From a virus, in IMG/VR virus record IMGVR_UViG_3300047274_000161, positions 1-30,203 of that record: a stretch of DNA of 30,203 nt; one strand, given 5' to 3'. The notes under the pieces are model-generated. The model saw only the letters and a list, made by a program, of their open reading frames with translations, was not told the origin of the DNA and searched no databases. This document shows, in pieces, positions 1-6,836 of the stretch; the stretch's first letter is position 1; every line of letters starts with the position of its first letter. Made by a program: the position numbers and the translations under genes.

Positions 1-7
1 CACTCAT
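1..7 (-). CDS. Start of a further leftward gene, cut by the window edge
   Basis: On the minus strand a strong ribosome binding site, GGGAGG, is followed after five bases by ATG AGT and then the window ends. This matches the site-plus-start pattern of the other leftward genes. Only two codons are visible, so nothing can be said about the product. The gap between it and the nuclease gene upstream (positions 8-50) shows nothing else. Confidence 0.4.
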
Positions 8-50
8 GTGTACCTCCCTGTTGTTGTTTATATTACAAGACTAGCAGATG

Positions 51-854
51 CTAGTCATTCATATTGAATGCGCCCTTACAGACGCTCCAATAAGAACACC
101 AATTTGCCGAACACAACGCACTGGAATCATTCATAACCCAGTTCCGTTGGGTAGAGGTGGCAAGAGCAGAATGCAAAGCACCACCAACGCTATGCTTAAG
201 CCAATTATGATGTGCTTCGTTGCGGGATATAGAAACAATCTGATGCTTAGGAACATCACCACGCACCATAACACCGTAGTTAAATCCAACATTTTCAATA
301 TCCTTTCGCTCAAACGCAACCGCGTAAGTATAGACGGTCGGCTGGATAGCCGACTTTTGTTTCTCCTTAGCGTAATAGGCTTTGCTGGCAGTCTTCCAGT
401 CCCAAATCACACCGCTAGGGGTCAGATAATCCATTGTGCCTTCGAGCCACACCGCATAACCCTGAACCACAATACCCAGTGGCACACGAAAGAACTTCTC
501 AACCTCGCCACCCAACTCTACCTCGGGCAGAATACCCTCATAGAAAGCCTCAGTCATGCTGGCTAGATAGTCGGGAATCTTGTCTCCGTCAATGTTCGTT
601 ACCTTGTGTGGCTGTTTGGCAAGTTCATCAAACTTGCCTGAAACAGCCTGTAACATTTCTTCACGAGAGGAGGCGGAACCGCCAAGCACCGACTCAATAC
701 CGTGGTGCATGGCGGTTCCGATAATGGTAGCATCAGAACCAGTACGAAACTCAGGGCGAACAATACCCAATCTAGCCCGTTCAGGACAGATAGCAAGGTC
801 ATTCAGCCAAGACTGTCTAACATATACTATCTTATTAGCAATATCTAATTTCAT
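51..854 (-). CDS. PD-(D/E)XK nuclease, RecB/Cas4-like, with probable Fe-S cluster
   Basis: Protein of 267 aa with the signature of the RecB/Cas4/AddB nuclease domain. It has GTAMH (residues 46-50), EGTMD with the metal-binding Asp142, the core DWK (152-154) and a QPTVY motif (171-175) typical of RecB-family motif III. One Cys near the N-terminus (Cys23) and three at the C-terminus (Cys248, 253, 259) have the spacing of the four-cysteine iron-sulfur staple seen in Cas4 and AddB. The expected role is single-strand end processing during phage recombination or replication, or host DNA degradation. No cas gene lies nearby, so a CRISPR role is not indicated. A hairpin leader and an extended -10 box lie upstream. 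The fold is well supported; the biological role is inferred. Confidence 0.87.
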   Translation of the reverse strand: MKLDIANKIVYVRQSWLNDLAICPERARLGIVRPEFRTGSDATIIGTAMHHGIESVLGGSASSREEMLQAVSGKFDELAKQPHKVTNIDGDKIPDYLASMTEAFYEGILPEVELGGEVEKFFRVPLGIVVQGYAVWLEGTMDYLTPSGVIWDWKTASKAYYAKEKQKSAIQPTVYTYAVAFERKDIENVGFNYGVMVRGDVPKHQIVSISRNEAHHNWLKHSVGGALHSALATSTQRNWVMNDSSALCSANWCSYWSVCKGAFNMND

Positions 855-887
855 ATCTTCTCTTTTCTAATAGACAGCGTAGACAGT

Positions 888-915
888 GGGGTGAGGGACT
901 GTTGTCCCGAACCCC
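888..915 (-). promoter_or_regulatory. Leader hairpin with AACA loop
   Basis: The minus-strand RNA reads GGGGT-TC-GGGAC-AACA-GTCCC-TC-ACCCC. Two perfect 5-bp helices are separated by a symmetric 2x2 internal loop and closed by an AACA loop. It lies 33 bases upstream of the nuclease start and downstream of the extended -10 box, so it should be in that gene's 5' leader. It belongs to the AACGG/AACA-loop hairpin family of the left arm. No U-tract follows, so it is not a classical terminator. Confidence 0.6.
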
Positions 916-922
916 TAGAAAA

Positions 923-931
923 AGTATACCA
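923..931 (-). promoter_or_regulatory. Possible extended -10 promoter for the nuclease gene
   Basis: The minus strand reads TGG-TATACT, an extended -10 arrangement (TGn followed by a TATAAT-like hexamer). It lies in the short gap between the 189-aa gene and the nuclease gene and points toward the nuclease. No good -35 hexamer is present at 17 bp; the nearest candidate, AAGACA, would need a 19-bp spacer. Assignment is by motif only. Confidence 0.35.
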
Positions 932-938
932 TAGCCAG

Positions 939-1508
939 TCATCCATCTGTCTTCGCTGAACGGATACCTCTAAACAGTTTCTTGTAGAACTTCATAGTAT
1001 TGACACCAGTTTTGTGGTCACGACCTATCTTGGCAAAGTTGGGTTTATCTGCCAGACACGCGTCACATAATGACTGAAACTCTTGTTCGGTCATTATGTG
1101 ACGGGCCTTGTTTACCGTAACAGCCTGAATAAACTGAGGCAAGGACAAACCCAACTGGCGGATAATGTCCAAGACGGGAACCTCAGGATACTGCTTGCTG
1201 TACGACAACACGCTATCACGAATCAACTTCCAGTTCTCAACATTATTGACACCCGAGAACTCGAGGGGCTGGATACTGTCTGCGTCAAACGCAATGTAAC
1301 CACCAGTGGACACAAACTGGTCGTGGATATCAACAAGCCTAGTTAGATAGTCCAACATTGTTGTCTTGTTCCACTCATGGTCAGTGCCGTCAGTGTAACC
1401 TAAGATTTCGCACAAGCGTTCTCCAAGCCACATATCGTAGACGGCATCTTTCGTGATGGTAACCCCGATAGGGGTGACATCACACAAACAGTCTGTGTCC
1501 ATACACAT
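939..1508 (-). CDS. Hypothetical protein, 189 aa
   Basis: Not recognised. The N-terminus is Cys-rich (MCMDTDCLCD). Two predicted helical segments around residues 110-175 include a stretch, FAKIGRDHKTGVNTMKFYKKLF, that resembles a resolvase-type helix-turn-helix reading head. DNA binding is therefore possible but unproven. The start overlaps the previous stop as TAATG, with GAGG seven bases upstream, so it is translationally coupled to the 55-aa gene. A perfect 14-bp inverted repeat lies inside the reading frame at 1061-1103. The C-terminus runs close to the promoter-like box of the nuclease gene. Confidence 0.7.
   Translation of the reverse strand: MCMDTDCLCDVTPIGVTITKDAVYDMWLGERLCEILGYTDGTDHEWNKTTMLDYLTRLVDIHDQFVSTGGYIAFDADSIQPLEFSGVNNVENWKLIRDSVLSYSKQYPEVPVLDIIRQLGLSLPQFIQAVTVNKARHIMTEQEFQSLCDACLADKPNFAKIGRDHKTGVNTMKFYKKLFRGIRSAKTDG
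1061..1103. repeat. Perfect 14-bp inverted repeat inside a coding region
   Basis: The arm CGTCACATAATGAC (1061-1074) and its exact reverse complement (1090-1103) flank a 15-base loop. The element lies within the C-terminal part of the 189-aa gene and would form a strong stem in the mRNA or bind a dimeric protein as DNA. Confidence 0.8.
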
Positions 1509-1675
1509 TACTTTACCTCGTCAATCTCATCAACTAATGCGAACTGTGCCGCGTATAATGATTGGCGGGCAAGGTCGGTTTCCAATTCCATGTAACCGAT
1601 TTCTGCCGCCTTGTCTTGGTCGTCCGCATACACATCCATAGTGTACACGAAGTTTAGTCTGAACTTCTTTATCAT
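1508..1675 (-). CDS. Small hypothetical protein, 55 aa
   Basis: The start is taken at ATG 1675, where TAATG overlaps the upstream stop and AGGAGG is well placed. An in-frame upstream Met exists, but it lies inside the upstream gene and lacks a site. The protein begins MIKKFRLNFVYTMDVYADDQDKAAE and is mostly acidic toward the C-terminus. The beta-strand followed by acidic helix (YADDQDKAAEIGY) resembles small phage proteins of unknown function. No domain is recognised. Confidence 0.7.
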   Translation of the reverse strand: MIKKFRLNFVYTMDVYADDQDKAAEIGYMELETDLARQSLYAAQFALVDEIDEVK

Positions 1676-1896
1676 TATTCTTCCTCCTCTGAACCGAACA
1701 ATTTTGTCCAACAATCGGGGTGAACTCCGCTAATCATCTGCTCACGCAATGCCGGCTCTAGGTCGGGAAACGCTTGCTGGATAAGGATTTCCCCGATATG
1801 CCACCTGTCAAGTGCCATCTGTGCCTCAGGGGTATCGGGCAACTGCACGATACCCCCAGTCTGACACACCAAACATTTCTTGGTGACAACTTTCAT
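1675..1896 (-). CDS. Small hypothetical protein with CxxC motif, 73 aa
   Basis: The start is chosen at ATG 1896, which overlaps the upstream stop as TGATG with GGAGGT five bases away. A GTG one codon earlier (1899) is also possible but too close to the site. CLVC near the N-terminus and a later HPDCW may bind zinc as an incomplete ribbon. The protein ends in an acidic tail (SEEEE). It lies in a tightly coupled series with the DUF3846-like gene upstream and the 55-aa gene downstream. No function can be assigned. Confidence 0.7.
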   Translation of the reverse strand: MKVVTKKCLVCQTGGIVQLPDTPEAQMALDRWHIGEILIQQAFPDLEPALREQMISGVHPDCWTKLFGSEEEE

Positions 1897-2498
1897 CACT
1901 TACCTCCATTCTCTAGGAACTCGTCAATCTCATCAAACAAAGTGCTGGTCGCTTGGCTGAGCAACTTTTCGTTTGCTCGCTCAATCAACGCATTCACTTT
2001 ATCGTCAATGGCACTGCCCTGCTCTTTGGTGCGGTTCGGGTCATCAACATAAGCGTTGATTTCCTTAAGCAACTGCTCCAACTCCTCCATAGTGGCAAGG
2101 TTGTTATCCTCGCAATATGACAAAGCCATAGCGGTAACCGTAGCCTGATTATATGCGTTAGCCACTTTCTCCGTGAAACTGGTCGCAAGGAACAGAACGA
2201 ACTCTGTCGGCAAGTCATAACTCTCACCGTCATATTCACCGTCCTCATTGTAACCGTTCACCACCACCACATTGCCGCGGATTTCCCGCATAAACAATGC
2301 GCTAGCAAGATAGTTCGGCTCCATGTTCAGCAACAAACCCTCATCGTGAACATAACCGACAGCCATGATACCATCACAGTCTTGGCGAACAGCGTCAAAG
2401 TGACCGCCCACCAACTCCTGAATGTCGTCAATGCCGTTGATTTCCACAGGGCGAACAGTCGCCCCCATGCCACAAGGCAAATATGCTGCTCTAGTCAT
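1896..2498 (-). CDS. DUF3846-like protein
   Basis: Protein of 200 aa. The first ~80 residues follow the DUF3846 pattern known from phages and plasmids: a short strand with RPVEI, then IQELVGGHFDAV, a central region naming the gene's own early residues (NYLASALF), and a closing IRGNVVVVNG strand. The C-terminal half is helical and acidic (about residues 110-200) and resembles no family I know. DUF3846 has no established biochemical function. The start follows GGAGGAATAGTA and sits three bases after the stop of the 58-aa gene, so it is probably co-translated. Confidence 0.65.
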   Translation of the reverse strand: MTRAAYLPCGMGATVRPVEINGIDDIQELVGGHFDAVRQDCDGIMAVGYVHDEGLLLNMEPNYLASALFMREIRGNVVVVNGYNEDGEYDGESYDLPTEFVLFLATSFTEKVANAYNQATVTAMALSYCEDNNLATMEELEQLLKEINAYVDDPNRTKEQGSAIDDKVNALIERANEKLLSQATSTLFDEIDEFLENGGK

Positions 2499-2500
2499 TA

Positions 2501-2677
2501 CTATTCCTCCATCCCAAAGTTATTTACATATTCCGTGATTGTGTCCCCACCGATACCGATAGCACCTGCGTGGACAGTGATACCGAAGTCTTCCAACGCC
2601 TGAACAACATCGTCAAGCGTGGCGAAACCATCAGCGTCACCATTTGTGATTACCAACCTAACAGTATAGCCTAACAT
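2501..2677 (-). CDS. Small hypothetical protein, 58 aa
   Basis: A 58-aa frame starts at ATG 2677 with a strong GGAGG eight bases upstream and ends in TAG two bases before the DUF3846-like start. It begins MLGYTVRLVITNGDADGF and contains a helix followed by a strand (VVQALEDFGITVHAGAIGIG). It looks like a small alpha/beta domain. The site, coupling and tight fit between neighbours argue that it is real. Function unknown. Confidence 0.65.
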   Translation of the reverse strand: MLGYTVRLVITNGDADGFATLDDVVQALEDFGITVHAGAIGIGGDTITEYVNNFGMEE

Positions 2678-2694
2678 TATGTTTCCTCCCGTCG

Positions 2695-3534
2695 CTAAAC
2701 CAGCGACAACCCTTTGATTGTGGACATTATGAACTTCACTCCGTCAGTTACTGGGTCTCCTGTGGCATCCTCCATTCTGTCAATAACGATATCCGCTTGG
2801 ATATTCTCGGCTTGTGTGACTGCGTGAGCCTGACCGTACGAACCGCCCTCAATCGCTAGTTTGCGTGCGGGACGCCAGTCAGTCTTCTCAAGGACACTGA
2901 ATCCGATACGGCGCAACATTGACGGATGAGCCATAGCGAACATCAGATTATCAACATCCAAACGCTCCTCAGATGAGTGAACCTTGCATAGTTGCGAGTG
3001 AAGCAAGTTCGTGTCATAATGGTCAAGTGTAGCGGACTCCAACCATACTTCCACGCCGACACCCAACTTGTTCAGCACATCCAGCAACGCAACAACGATT
3101 GCGCCACGATTACGAATGTACTCAGGTTGGACATGGCAGTTAGCCGCGCCATTCACAAGCACACGAACAACACGCCCCATGCGACCACTAGGGACGGTCA
3201 CATACTCCAACATATGTTCAGGTTCGCCGTGAATGAAACGGTCAATGTCCACACTGTCTCCGCTAGTGTCGTAGCACATCTCGAACACATCACCAAACGC
3301 CATGTTGATATGTTCCTCCATTTGATGGAAGATTTCGTCCACTTGTGGACGAATATCGTGCCAGCCAGTCAGGCACAAGTCCACAGCCTCGGCTAAGGAC
3401 TCTGAACCTGACCACTTGTTATTGCTACGCTTATCGGATGACGCGGGCTTCGGGTTATCACCAGCGTACCTAACAAGGTCGCCCAGTGACTCCCAACGCT
3501 CCACATGAACCTTACCGATAATCTCCTTGTGCAT
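2695..3534 (-). CDS. DUF7192-like phage protein, partner of the AAA+ ATPase
   Basis: Protein of 279 aa from ATG 3534 (a GTG one codon earlier is an alternative), overlapping the ATPase stop as TGATG. The order of conserved patches recalls the actinophage family I know as DUF7192: an N-terminal segment (ESLAEAVDLCLTGWHD), a central DTSGDSVDIDRFIHGEPEHM, then VLVNGAANCHV and IRNRGAIVVALLDVL. In such phages it often follows a MoxR/CobS-like ATPase, as here. The alternating strands and helices after residue 120 could be a von Willebrand A-like fold, which would fit the usual MoxR partner. That structural reading is inference. Confidence 0.65.
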   Translation of the reverse strand: MHKEIIGKVHVERWESLGDLVRYAGDNPKPASSDKRSNNKWSGSESLAEAVDLCLTGWHDIRPQVDEIFHQMEEHINMAFGDVFEMCYDTSGDSVDIDRFIHGEPEHMLEYVTVPSGRMGRVVRVLVNGAANCHVQPEYIRNRGAIVVALLDVLNKLGVGVEVWLESATLDHYDTNLLHSQLCKVHSSEERLDVDNLMFAMAHPSMLRRIGFSVLEKTDWRPARKLAIEGGSYGQAHAVTQAENIQADIVIDRMEDATGDPVTDGVKFIMSTIKGLSLV

Positions 3535-4856
3535 CACTTCACCTCCAACTTAGCACCACCATTAGGAACAACGACATTCGCCATGACCTTAGCGAACTGG
3601 TCAGGCTTCATACCTGAACCGAAAGTCATCGGGACACACTCCTCATAGGTGAACCCTGCGTTGAGCAGTTTCGCACCATGATATGAGGCTCGTGGCGACA
3701 CGATAACCTTGAGTCCGTTAGCCTGAACATTGCGACGCGCACCACGAACAACACTCAGCCATTGTAGCCCAGCGAACTTGTCCACCGACAAATCGTTCAC
3801 GATACCCTGCTCCATGTCCTCGTCAATCGGGATATCCAACTTGACGAACCTATCAAGGGTTGAGCCGTCGATAACCTGACGACCGACATACTCGGCGGTC
3901 GCACCGTTCCCGTAAGTGTTCGCTGACGCAATCGCCACGAACTTCTCGTGACGCTTCACCTTACCGTCAGGGAACATCATCCAACCGTTACTGAGTGCGC
4001 TATTGAGCGTGAGCAGGATGTTCGGGTTCGCTGCGTCAATCTCGTCAAGCAGATAGACACCGCCTTCCTCGTAACGCTTGCGGAAGTCCACTGAGTGGTA
4101 CAAGCCGTGACCGTCACGATAGCCCTTGATTTCGGACTTGGATGACTGCGAACAGAACGACTCGGGACTGTACTCCAGTCCCAATGCTTGCGCAACCTGT
4201 TCTGCGATGGTGGTCTTGCCGACACCAGCCGTTCCCGTAAGCCACGGAGCCATGCCCGCATCAACGACACGCAACACCTTATCCATCATAAAGTGTGTAC
4301 GCCCCGTAATCTCGTGAGTGTGACCACCACTCAGCGTGACTTGCGTCACCTTAGGGGTCAGGTTCGTGATGCGATTATCCATATCGGCTAGCACCGCCGT
4401 TGTAGCGGTGACAACCATCTCGCGAACCTGCTCCATATCAACGGACGGCTTCGCATAATCACGAAGCACCTTACCCAACACCTCGTCAAGCCCGAACTTA
4501 CCCTCGGGCTGTGGCTGTGGCTGAGTCTCAACCTCAACCTCAGGCTTAGGTGGAATGGAATGTGGATTAGTTGCTGGCGTTGCTGGCACAGGTTTAGCCT
4601 CCATAATCGTAATCGTACCCTCACCCAACTCACGACACTTGTCAAGACAAATCTGACTCAACTCGTTAGTCGTATACTTCAAAGGCGACTTGGTGAGTTT
4701 GTAACCCAAGTGCCTAGCGACTATCAACAGCGTATTGCGGTCAAGATACGCAATACGATACGGATAGTCCCGTGTGTGTTCGCCAGACCCGAAACGGGCG
4801 ACGACAGTCTTCTTCCCCGTGTCAATGGACACGATTTGCTTAGCCTTGTTTGCCAT
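3534..4856 (-). CDS. MoxR/CobS-type AAA+ ATPase
   Basis: Protein of 440 aa. The AAA+ core occupies about residues 185-420: Walker A GTAGVGKT (208-215), Walker B VYLLDEID (267-274), sensor-1 Asn in AIASANT (308-314) and an arginine finger in GSTLDRF (331-337). The layout matches the MoxR/CobS clade, whose members remodel protein partners, often one with a metal-dependent adhesion domain. Residues 1-160 form a separate N-terminal region ending in a Pro/Gln-rich linker (about 90-120), likely for target binding. The start has GGAGG nine bases upstream. It opens an operon behind a two-hairpin leader and one copy of the 27-bp repeat. Confidence 0.9.
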   Translation of the reverse strand: MANKAKQIVSIDTGKKTVVARFGSGEHTRDYPYRIAYLDRNTLLIVARHLGYKLTKSPLKYTTNELSQICLDKCRELGEGTITIMEAKPVPATPATNPHSIPPKPEVEVETQPQPQPEGKFGLDEVLGKVLRDYAKPSVDMEQVREMVVTATTAVLADMDNRITNLTPKVTQVTLSGGHTHEITGRTHFMMDKVLRVVDAGMAPWLTGTAGVGKTTIAEQVAQALGLEYSPESFCSQSSKSEIKGYRDGHGLYHSVDFRKRYEEGGVYLLDEIDAANPNILLTLNSALSNGWMMFPDGKVKRHEKFVAIASANTYGNGATAEYVGRQVIDGSTLDRFVKLDIPIDEDMEQGIVNDLSVDKFAGLQWLSVVRGARRNVQANGLKVIVSPRASYHGAKLLNAGFTYEECVPMTFGSGMKPDQFAKVMANVVVPNGGAKLEVK

Positions 4857-4869
4857 TATGTTTCCTCCC

Positions 4870-4914
4870 GCCCCAGTGGGGCATAAACGCCACCAGCCCC
4901 TGTTGGCTGGTGGC
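4870..4914 (-). promoter_or_regulatory. Two-hairpin leader of the AAA+ operon
   Basis: On the minus strand a perfect 10-bp stem (GCCACCAGCC paired with GGCTGGTGGC, loop AACAGG, 4914-4889) is followed by GTTTAT and a second 5-bp stem (GCCCC-ACT-GGGGC, 4882-4870). The second stem abuts the ribosome site. The same order, with a TTTAYG linker into GCCCC/GGGGC, recurs before the YubB-like gene. It could be an attenuator, a translation operator or an mRNA-stabilising 5' structure. Confidence 0.65.
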
Positions 4915-4921
4915 AGACCCT

Positions 4922-4948
4922 ATCAAAGACGCACAGACCCGCACACAC
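4922..4948 (-). repeat. 27-bp left-arm repeat, copy 1
   Basis: On the minus strand the copy reads GTGTGTGCG, five variable bases (GGTCT), then GTGCGTCTTTGAT. It begins ten bases after the YubB-like stop codon and lies 65 bases before the AAA+ start. In this copy part of the repeat also pairs with its upstream flank (GACCCG-loop-CGGGTC), so it could end one transcript as well as start another. Confidence 0.75.
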
Positions 4949-4958
4949 GGGTCATGCG

Positions 4959-5588
4959 TTATGCGAACATTACCTCCTCCACCTTGTATTCGTAGTCGCC
5001 CGCAATATCAGCGAGCATATCGTGGAACGGCTCATAATCGTCGTCCTCCTCCATCGCCTTAGTGACGCTATCGGGAACTTCGATGTCCTCGCACTCATCC
5101 AAAAGCAGTTCCCCATTATGAACAACATAACAGCCTGCGAACATCATCCCAGTCTCTTCGTAAGTACCGCCGAACCACAACTCAGGGTACAACTTTGAGA
5201 TATGAATAATCAGTTGCGTACACGGACCCCACGCACTCTGAAACACAAACGCACAGTTGGAATACTGGTCTTTCTCGGACTTGATTACCTCACCGCTAGT
5301 GAAATCGGTTTCGCAATCACCCCACTTCGTACCCCAGTTCGCATACTCCCACTCATACCAGTCAGCGTGACCGTATTTCTCAATGTTACGCTTCTGCTGT
5401 TCTACAAGGGCTTTCTGCTTCTCCTCGTCGCTATGGAAACCCGCCATTGTTTCTTTGAGTTCCTGAGGACAAGGAACAAGTTGCGCCAAGCGAAACCCAT
5501 CCTCACCGTCACGAACATCCTCAACGAACTTGGAAACCTGCTCGTAGTTTCCTCGCACCGTCAAATTGTTGCTACACCAGTTCGGCAT
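4959..5588 (-). CDS. YubB/DUF1281-like ferredoxin-like-fold protein
   Basis: Protein of 209 aa opening with MPNWCSNNLTVRG, the hallmark N-terminus of the YubB/Api92-like (DUF1281) family found in plasmids and phages. Further family traits are the central WGTKWGDCE and a late strand-rich SAWGPCTQLIIHISKLYP, where family members have a conserved aromatic-Gly core. The fold is expected to be ferredoxin-like; the function is unknown, with no catalytic residues evident. The C-terminus is acidic. AGGATAGG precedes the start, behind a two-hairpin leader. Confidence 0.85.
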   Translation of the reverse strand: MPNWCSNNLTVRGNYEQVSKFVEDVRDGEDGFRLAQLVPCPQELKETMAGFHSDEEKQKALVEQQKRNIEKYGHADWYEWEYANWGTKWGDCETDFTSGEVIKSEKDQYSNCAFVFQSAWGPCTQLIIHISKLYPELWFGGTYEETGMMFAGCYVVHNGELLLDECEDIEVPDSVTKAMEEDDDYEPFHDMLADIAGDYEYKVEEVMFA

Positions 5589-5605
5589 AACCTATCCTGC
5601 TTTCT

Positions 5606-5648
5606 GCCCCTTGTGGGGGCGTAAATCCGCACACCCGTTGTGTGCGGA
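5606..5648 (-). promoter_or_regulatory. Two-hairpin leader of the YubB-like gene
   Basis: The minus-strand RNA has a perfect 9-bp stem (TCCGCACAC paired with GTGTGCGGA) closed by an AACGG loop (5648-5626). The linker TTTACG follows, then GCCCC-CACAA-GGGGC (5620-5606). Architecture and linker match the AAA+ leader, but the long stem sequence is entirely different. Confidence 0.65.
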
Positions 5649-5651
5649 AAC

Positions 5652-5726
5652 CTATTTGAGAACCCTGAATGTGATAATGACCGTCAAAGTCACCCACACA
5701 ATGCTAAATACTTGCTCGTAAGTCAC
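5652..5726 (-). CDS. Tiny membrane peptide, 24 aa
   Basis: The frame starts at GTG 5726, overlapping the previous stop by four bases (GTGA), with GGAGG seven bases upstream, and ends in TAG four bases before the next leader hairpin. The product is essentially one hydrophobic helix (VFSIVWVTLTVIITF) with a basic end (RVLK). The coupling and the site argue for translation despite the length. A regulatory or membrane-active role is possible; no family is known to me. Confidence 0.5.
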   Translation of the reverse strand: MTYEQVFSIVWVTLTVIITFRVLK

Positions 5727-6004
5727 GACACACCTCCCCAGTCCTCTTGGTCATCCAATATCTGAACAACCCAGTCGGGCAACCCACCACGCAACGCAGG
5801 GAACTGACGGAACAACGACAGCGCGCACTCACGGCACATATGAACCGTGATATCCCTACCGTAATCGCCCTCCTGAGGGAAATAATCCCACAGCCCACCA
5901 TAATGCCCCCAAGCATACGGGAACACGCTGATACCATCCTCAATGATATCGCAGTCACCCAACGCACCCTTACGGACGACACCGCAGTTATCACAAACAG
6001 CCAT
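5723..6004 (-). CDS. Zinc-ribbon-like hypothetical protein, 93 aa
   Basis: CDNC at residues 4-7 and CREC at 57-60 form two CxxC knuckles that could bind one zinc. The intervening segment is aromatic and Gly-rich (AWGHYGGLWDYF). The C-terminal 30 residues are acidic with Trp (DDQEDWGG). The start at ATG 6004 has GGAGGAAT just upstream. Similar knuckle-containing proteins are common in phage early regions, but this one is not recognised. The stop overlaps the start of a 24-codon membrane peptide. Confidence 0.75.
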   Translation of the reverse strand: MAVCDNCGVVRKGALGDCDIIEDGISVFPYAWGHYGGLWDYFPQEGDYGRDITVHMCRECALSLFRQFPALRGGLPDWVVQILDDQEDWGGVS

Positions 6005-6035
6005 TATTCCTCCAGTTATCTGTCTTCGCTAACTA

Positions 6036-6083
6036 TTGTTCAGGTGAACAACAGTAGGATAGCGTGGGACGACAGCCCCACGC
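6036..6083 (-). promoter_or_regulatory. Two-hairpin leader before the 93-aa zinc-ribbon gene
   Basis: On the minus strand a 7-bp stem (GCGTGGG paired with CCCACGC, 8-base loop, 6083-6062) is followed by a 6-bp stem (TTGTTC-ACCT-GAACAA, 6051-6036) that can be extended across a small bulge. The order, a longer stem followed by a shorter stem before the ribosome site, matches other left-arm leaders. The loop here is not AACGG. Confidence 0.5.
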
Positions 6084-6108
6084 CACCTTACCGCACTTCC
6101 CCTAAGGA

Positions 6109-6528
6109 TTACAGGAACTTGCTGACGCTGGACAGTGTGCTTGCGTTCACAAACTCCTGCTCAGTCATACCAAGAACACGAATAGCGTTGGAAATCTCCT
6201 CGCGTTCCTTATTGTATTCCCATTCAGCGTAACACTCGCCGCACTCAGGCGACTCACCGATAGCAGACTTCGGGAACAACAAAGTGACGCCAACAGCAAC
6301 CATCCCGTTCGGACGGTCACGCCACTCACGATGAGGCGTACCCTGAATAATGCCCTTGCCCGACTTCACCAGTTTCACCAGTTTGGCTTCGTGCTTCGCA
6401 ACCTGCTCCTGATAATCAGCCTGCTGACGCTGACTATCCTCAAACTTCTGTTTGCGATTAGCCAACGCACGCTCCAACGCCTGAACCAGCACGCCAGTCC
6501 TTACCTTTACCGATACCGACTTACCCAT
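6109..6528 (-). CDS. Hypothetical protein with N-terminal coiled coil, 139 aa
   Basis: The start is placed at ATG 6528 (MGKSVSVKVRTG), which has GGGAGG in front. A longer frame back to 6624 would run through a perfect hairpin in the leader and lacks a site. Residues 15-60 are a charged, Gln/Lys-rich helix likely to be a coiled coil. A beta-rich middle (GMVAVGVTLLF) and a CGEC pair follow. The last 40 residues are helical. Not recognised as a known family. Confidence 0.75.
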   Translation of the reverse strand: MGKSVSVKVRTGVLVQALERALANRKQKFEDSQRQQADYQEQVAKHEAKLVKLVKSGKGIIQGTPHREWRDRPNGMVAVGVTLLFPKSAIGESPECGECYAEWEYNKEREEISNAIRVLGMTEQEFVNASTLSSVSKFL

Positions 6529-6560
6529 TACACAACCTCCCAGTTGTATCCGATTACTAC

Positions 6561-6615
6561 CGTTCGACGAACGATAGTGGAATGGTACGGGGCGCGACCA
6601 CAGCACCCCGTACCA
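6561..6615 (-). promoter_or_regulatory. Two-hairpin leader before the 139-aa coiled-coil gene
   Basis: A perfect 10-bp stem (TGGTACGGGG paired with CCCCGTACCA, 13-base loop, 6615-6583) precedes a 5-bp stem (CGTTC-GTC-GAACG, 6573-6561) on the minus strand. Both lie between a 27-bp repeat copy and the ribosome site of the gene, as in the AAA+ leader. Confidence 0.55.
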
Positions 6616-6641
6616 CATCACCACCCTCCAGCCGTCAGCCT

Positions 6642-6668
6642 ATCAAAGACGCACGGATACGCACACAC
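6642..6668 (-). repeat. 27-bp left-arm repeat, copy 2
   Basis: The minus strand reads GTGTGTGCG, TATCC, then GTGCGTCTTTGAT. It begins directly after the stop codon of the 55-aa gene. Part of it pairs with the end of that gene, giving an 11-bp stem with one bulge (GCACGG/CCGTGC plus TACGC/GCGTA). It thus sits at an operon boundary, about 115 bases before the next start. Confidence 0.75.
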
Positions 6669-6836
6669 CTACGAGGCGTACCGTGCCACCACCTGAGAAC
6701 CGCGCAACAACCGCTTCTTGTAACCGTTGCCGATATTCAGGCACGAATAATAATGCCACGCCTGAGACTCCATCGTGGACACCCAACGGGTCTTGTACGC
6801 ACCCTTGCCCTTGCCTACCTGAACCTGATAAACCAT
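6669..6836 (-). CDS. Small basic hypothetical protein, 55 aa
   Basis: The start is chosen at ATG 6836 (MVYQVQVGKGKGAYKTRW), which overlaps the upstream stop as TAATG and has GGAGGAGG nine bases upstream. The protein is basic, with aromatic patches (SQAWHYYSCLNIGNGYKKR). It may be a small beta-barrel or nucleic-acid binder, but no family is recognised. It is the last gene of a four-gene coupled set. Its 3' end forms one arm of a stem with repeat copy 2. Confidence 0.65.
   Translation of the reverse strand: MVYQVQVGKGKGAYKTRWVSTMESQAWHYYSCLNIGNGYKKRLLRGSQVVARYAS

Noticed and set aside
51-854. A CRISPR-associated Cas4
   Set aside because: The nuclease has the Cas4/RecB layout, but there is no repeat array and no other cas gene. 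RecB-like phage exonucleases share these motifs.
6109-6624. A longer start (6624) for the 139-aa coiled-coil gene
   Set aside because: The extension would encode the two leader hairpins and has no ribosome site, whereas ATG 6528 has GGGAGG.
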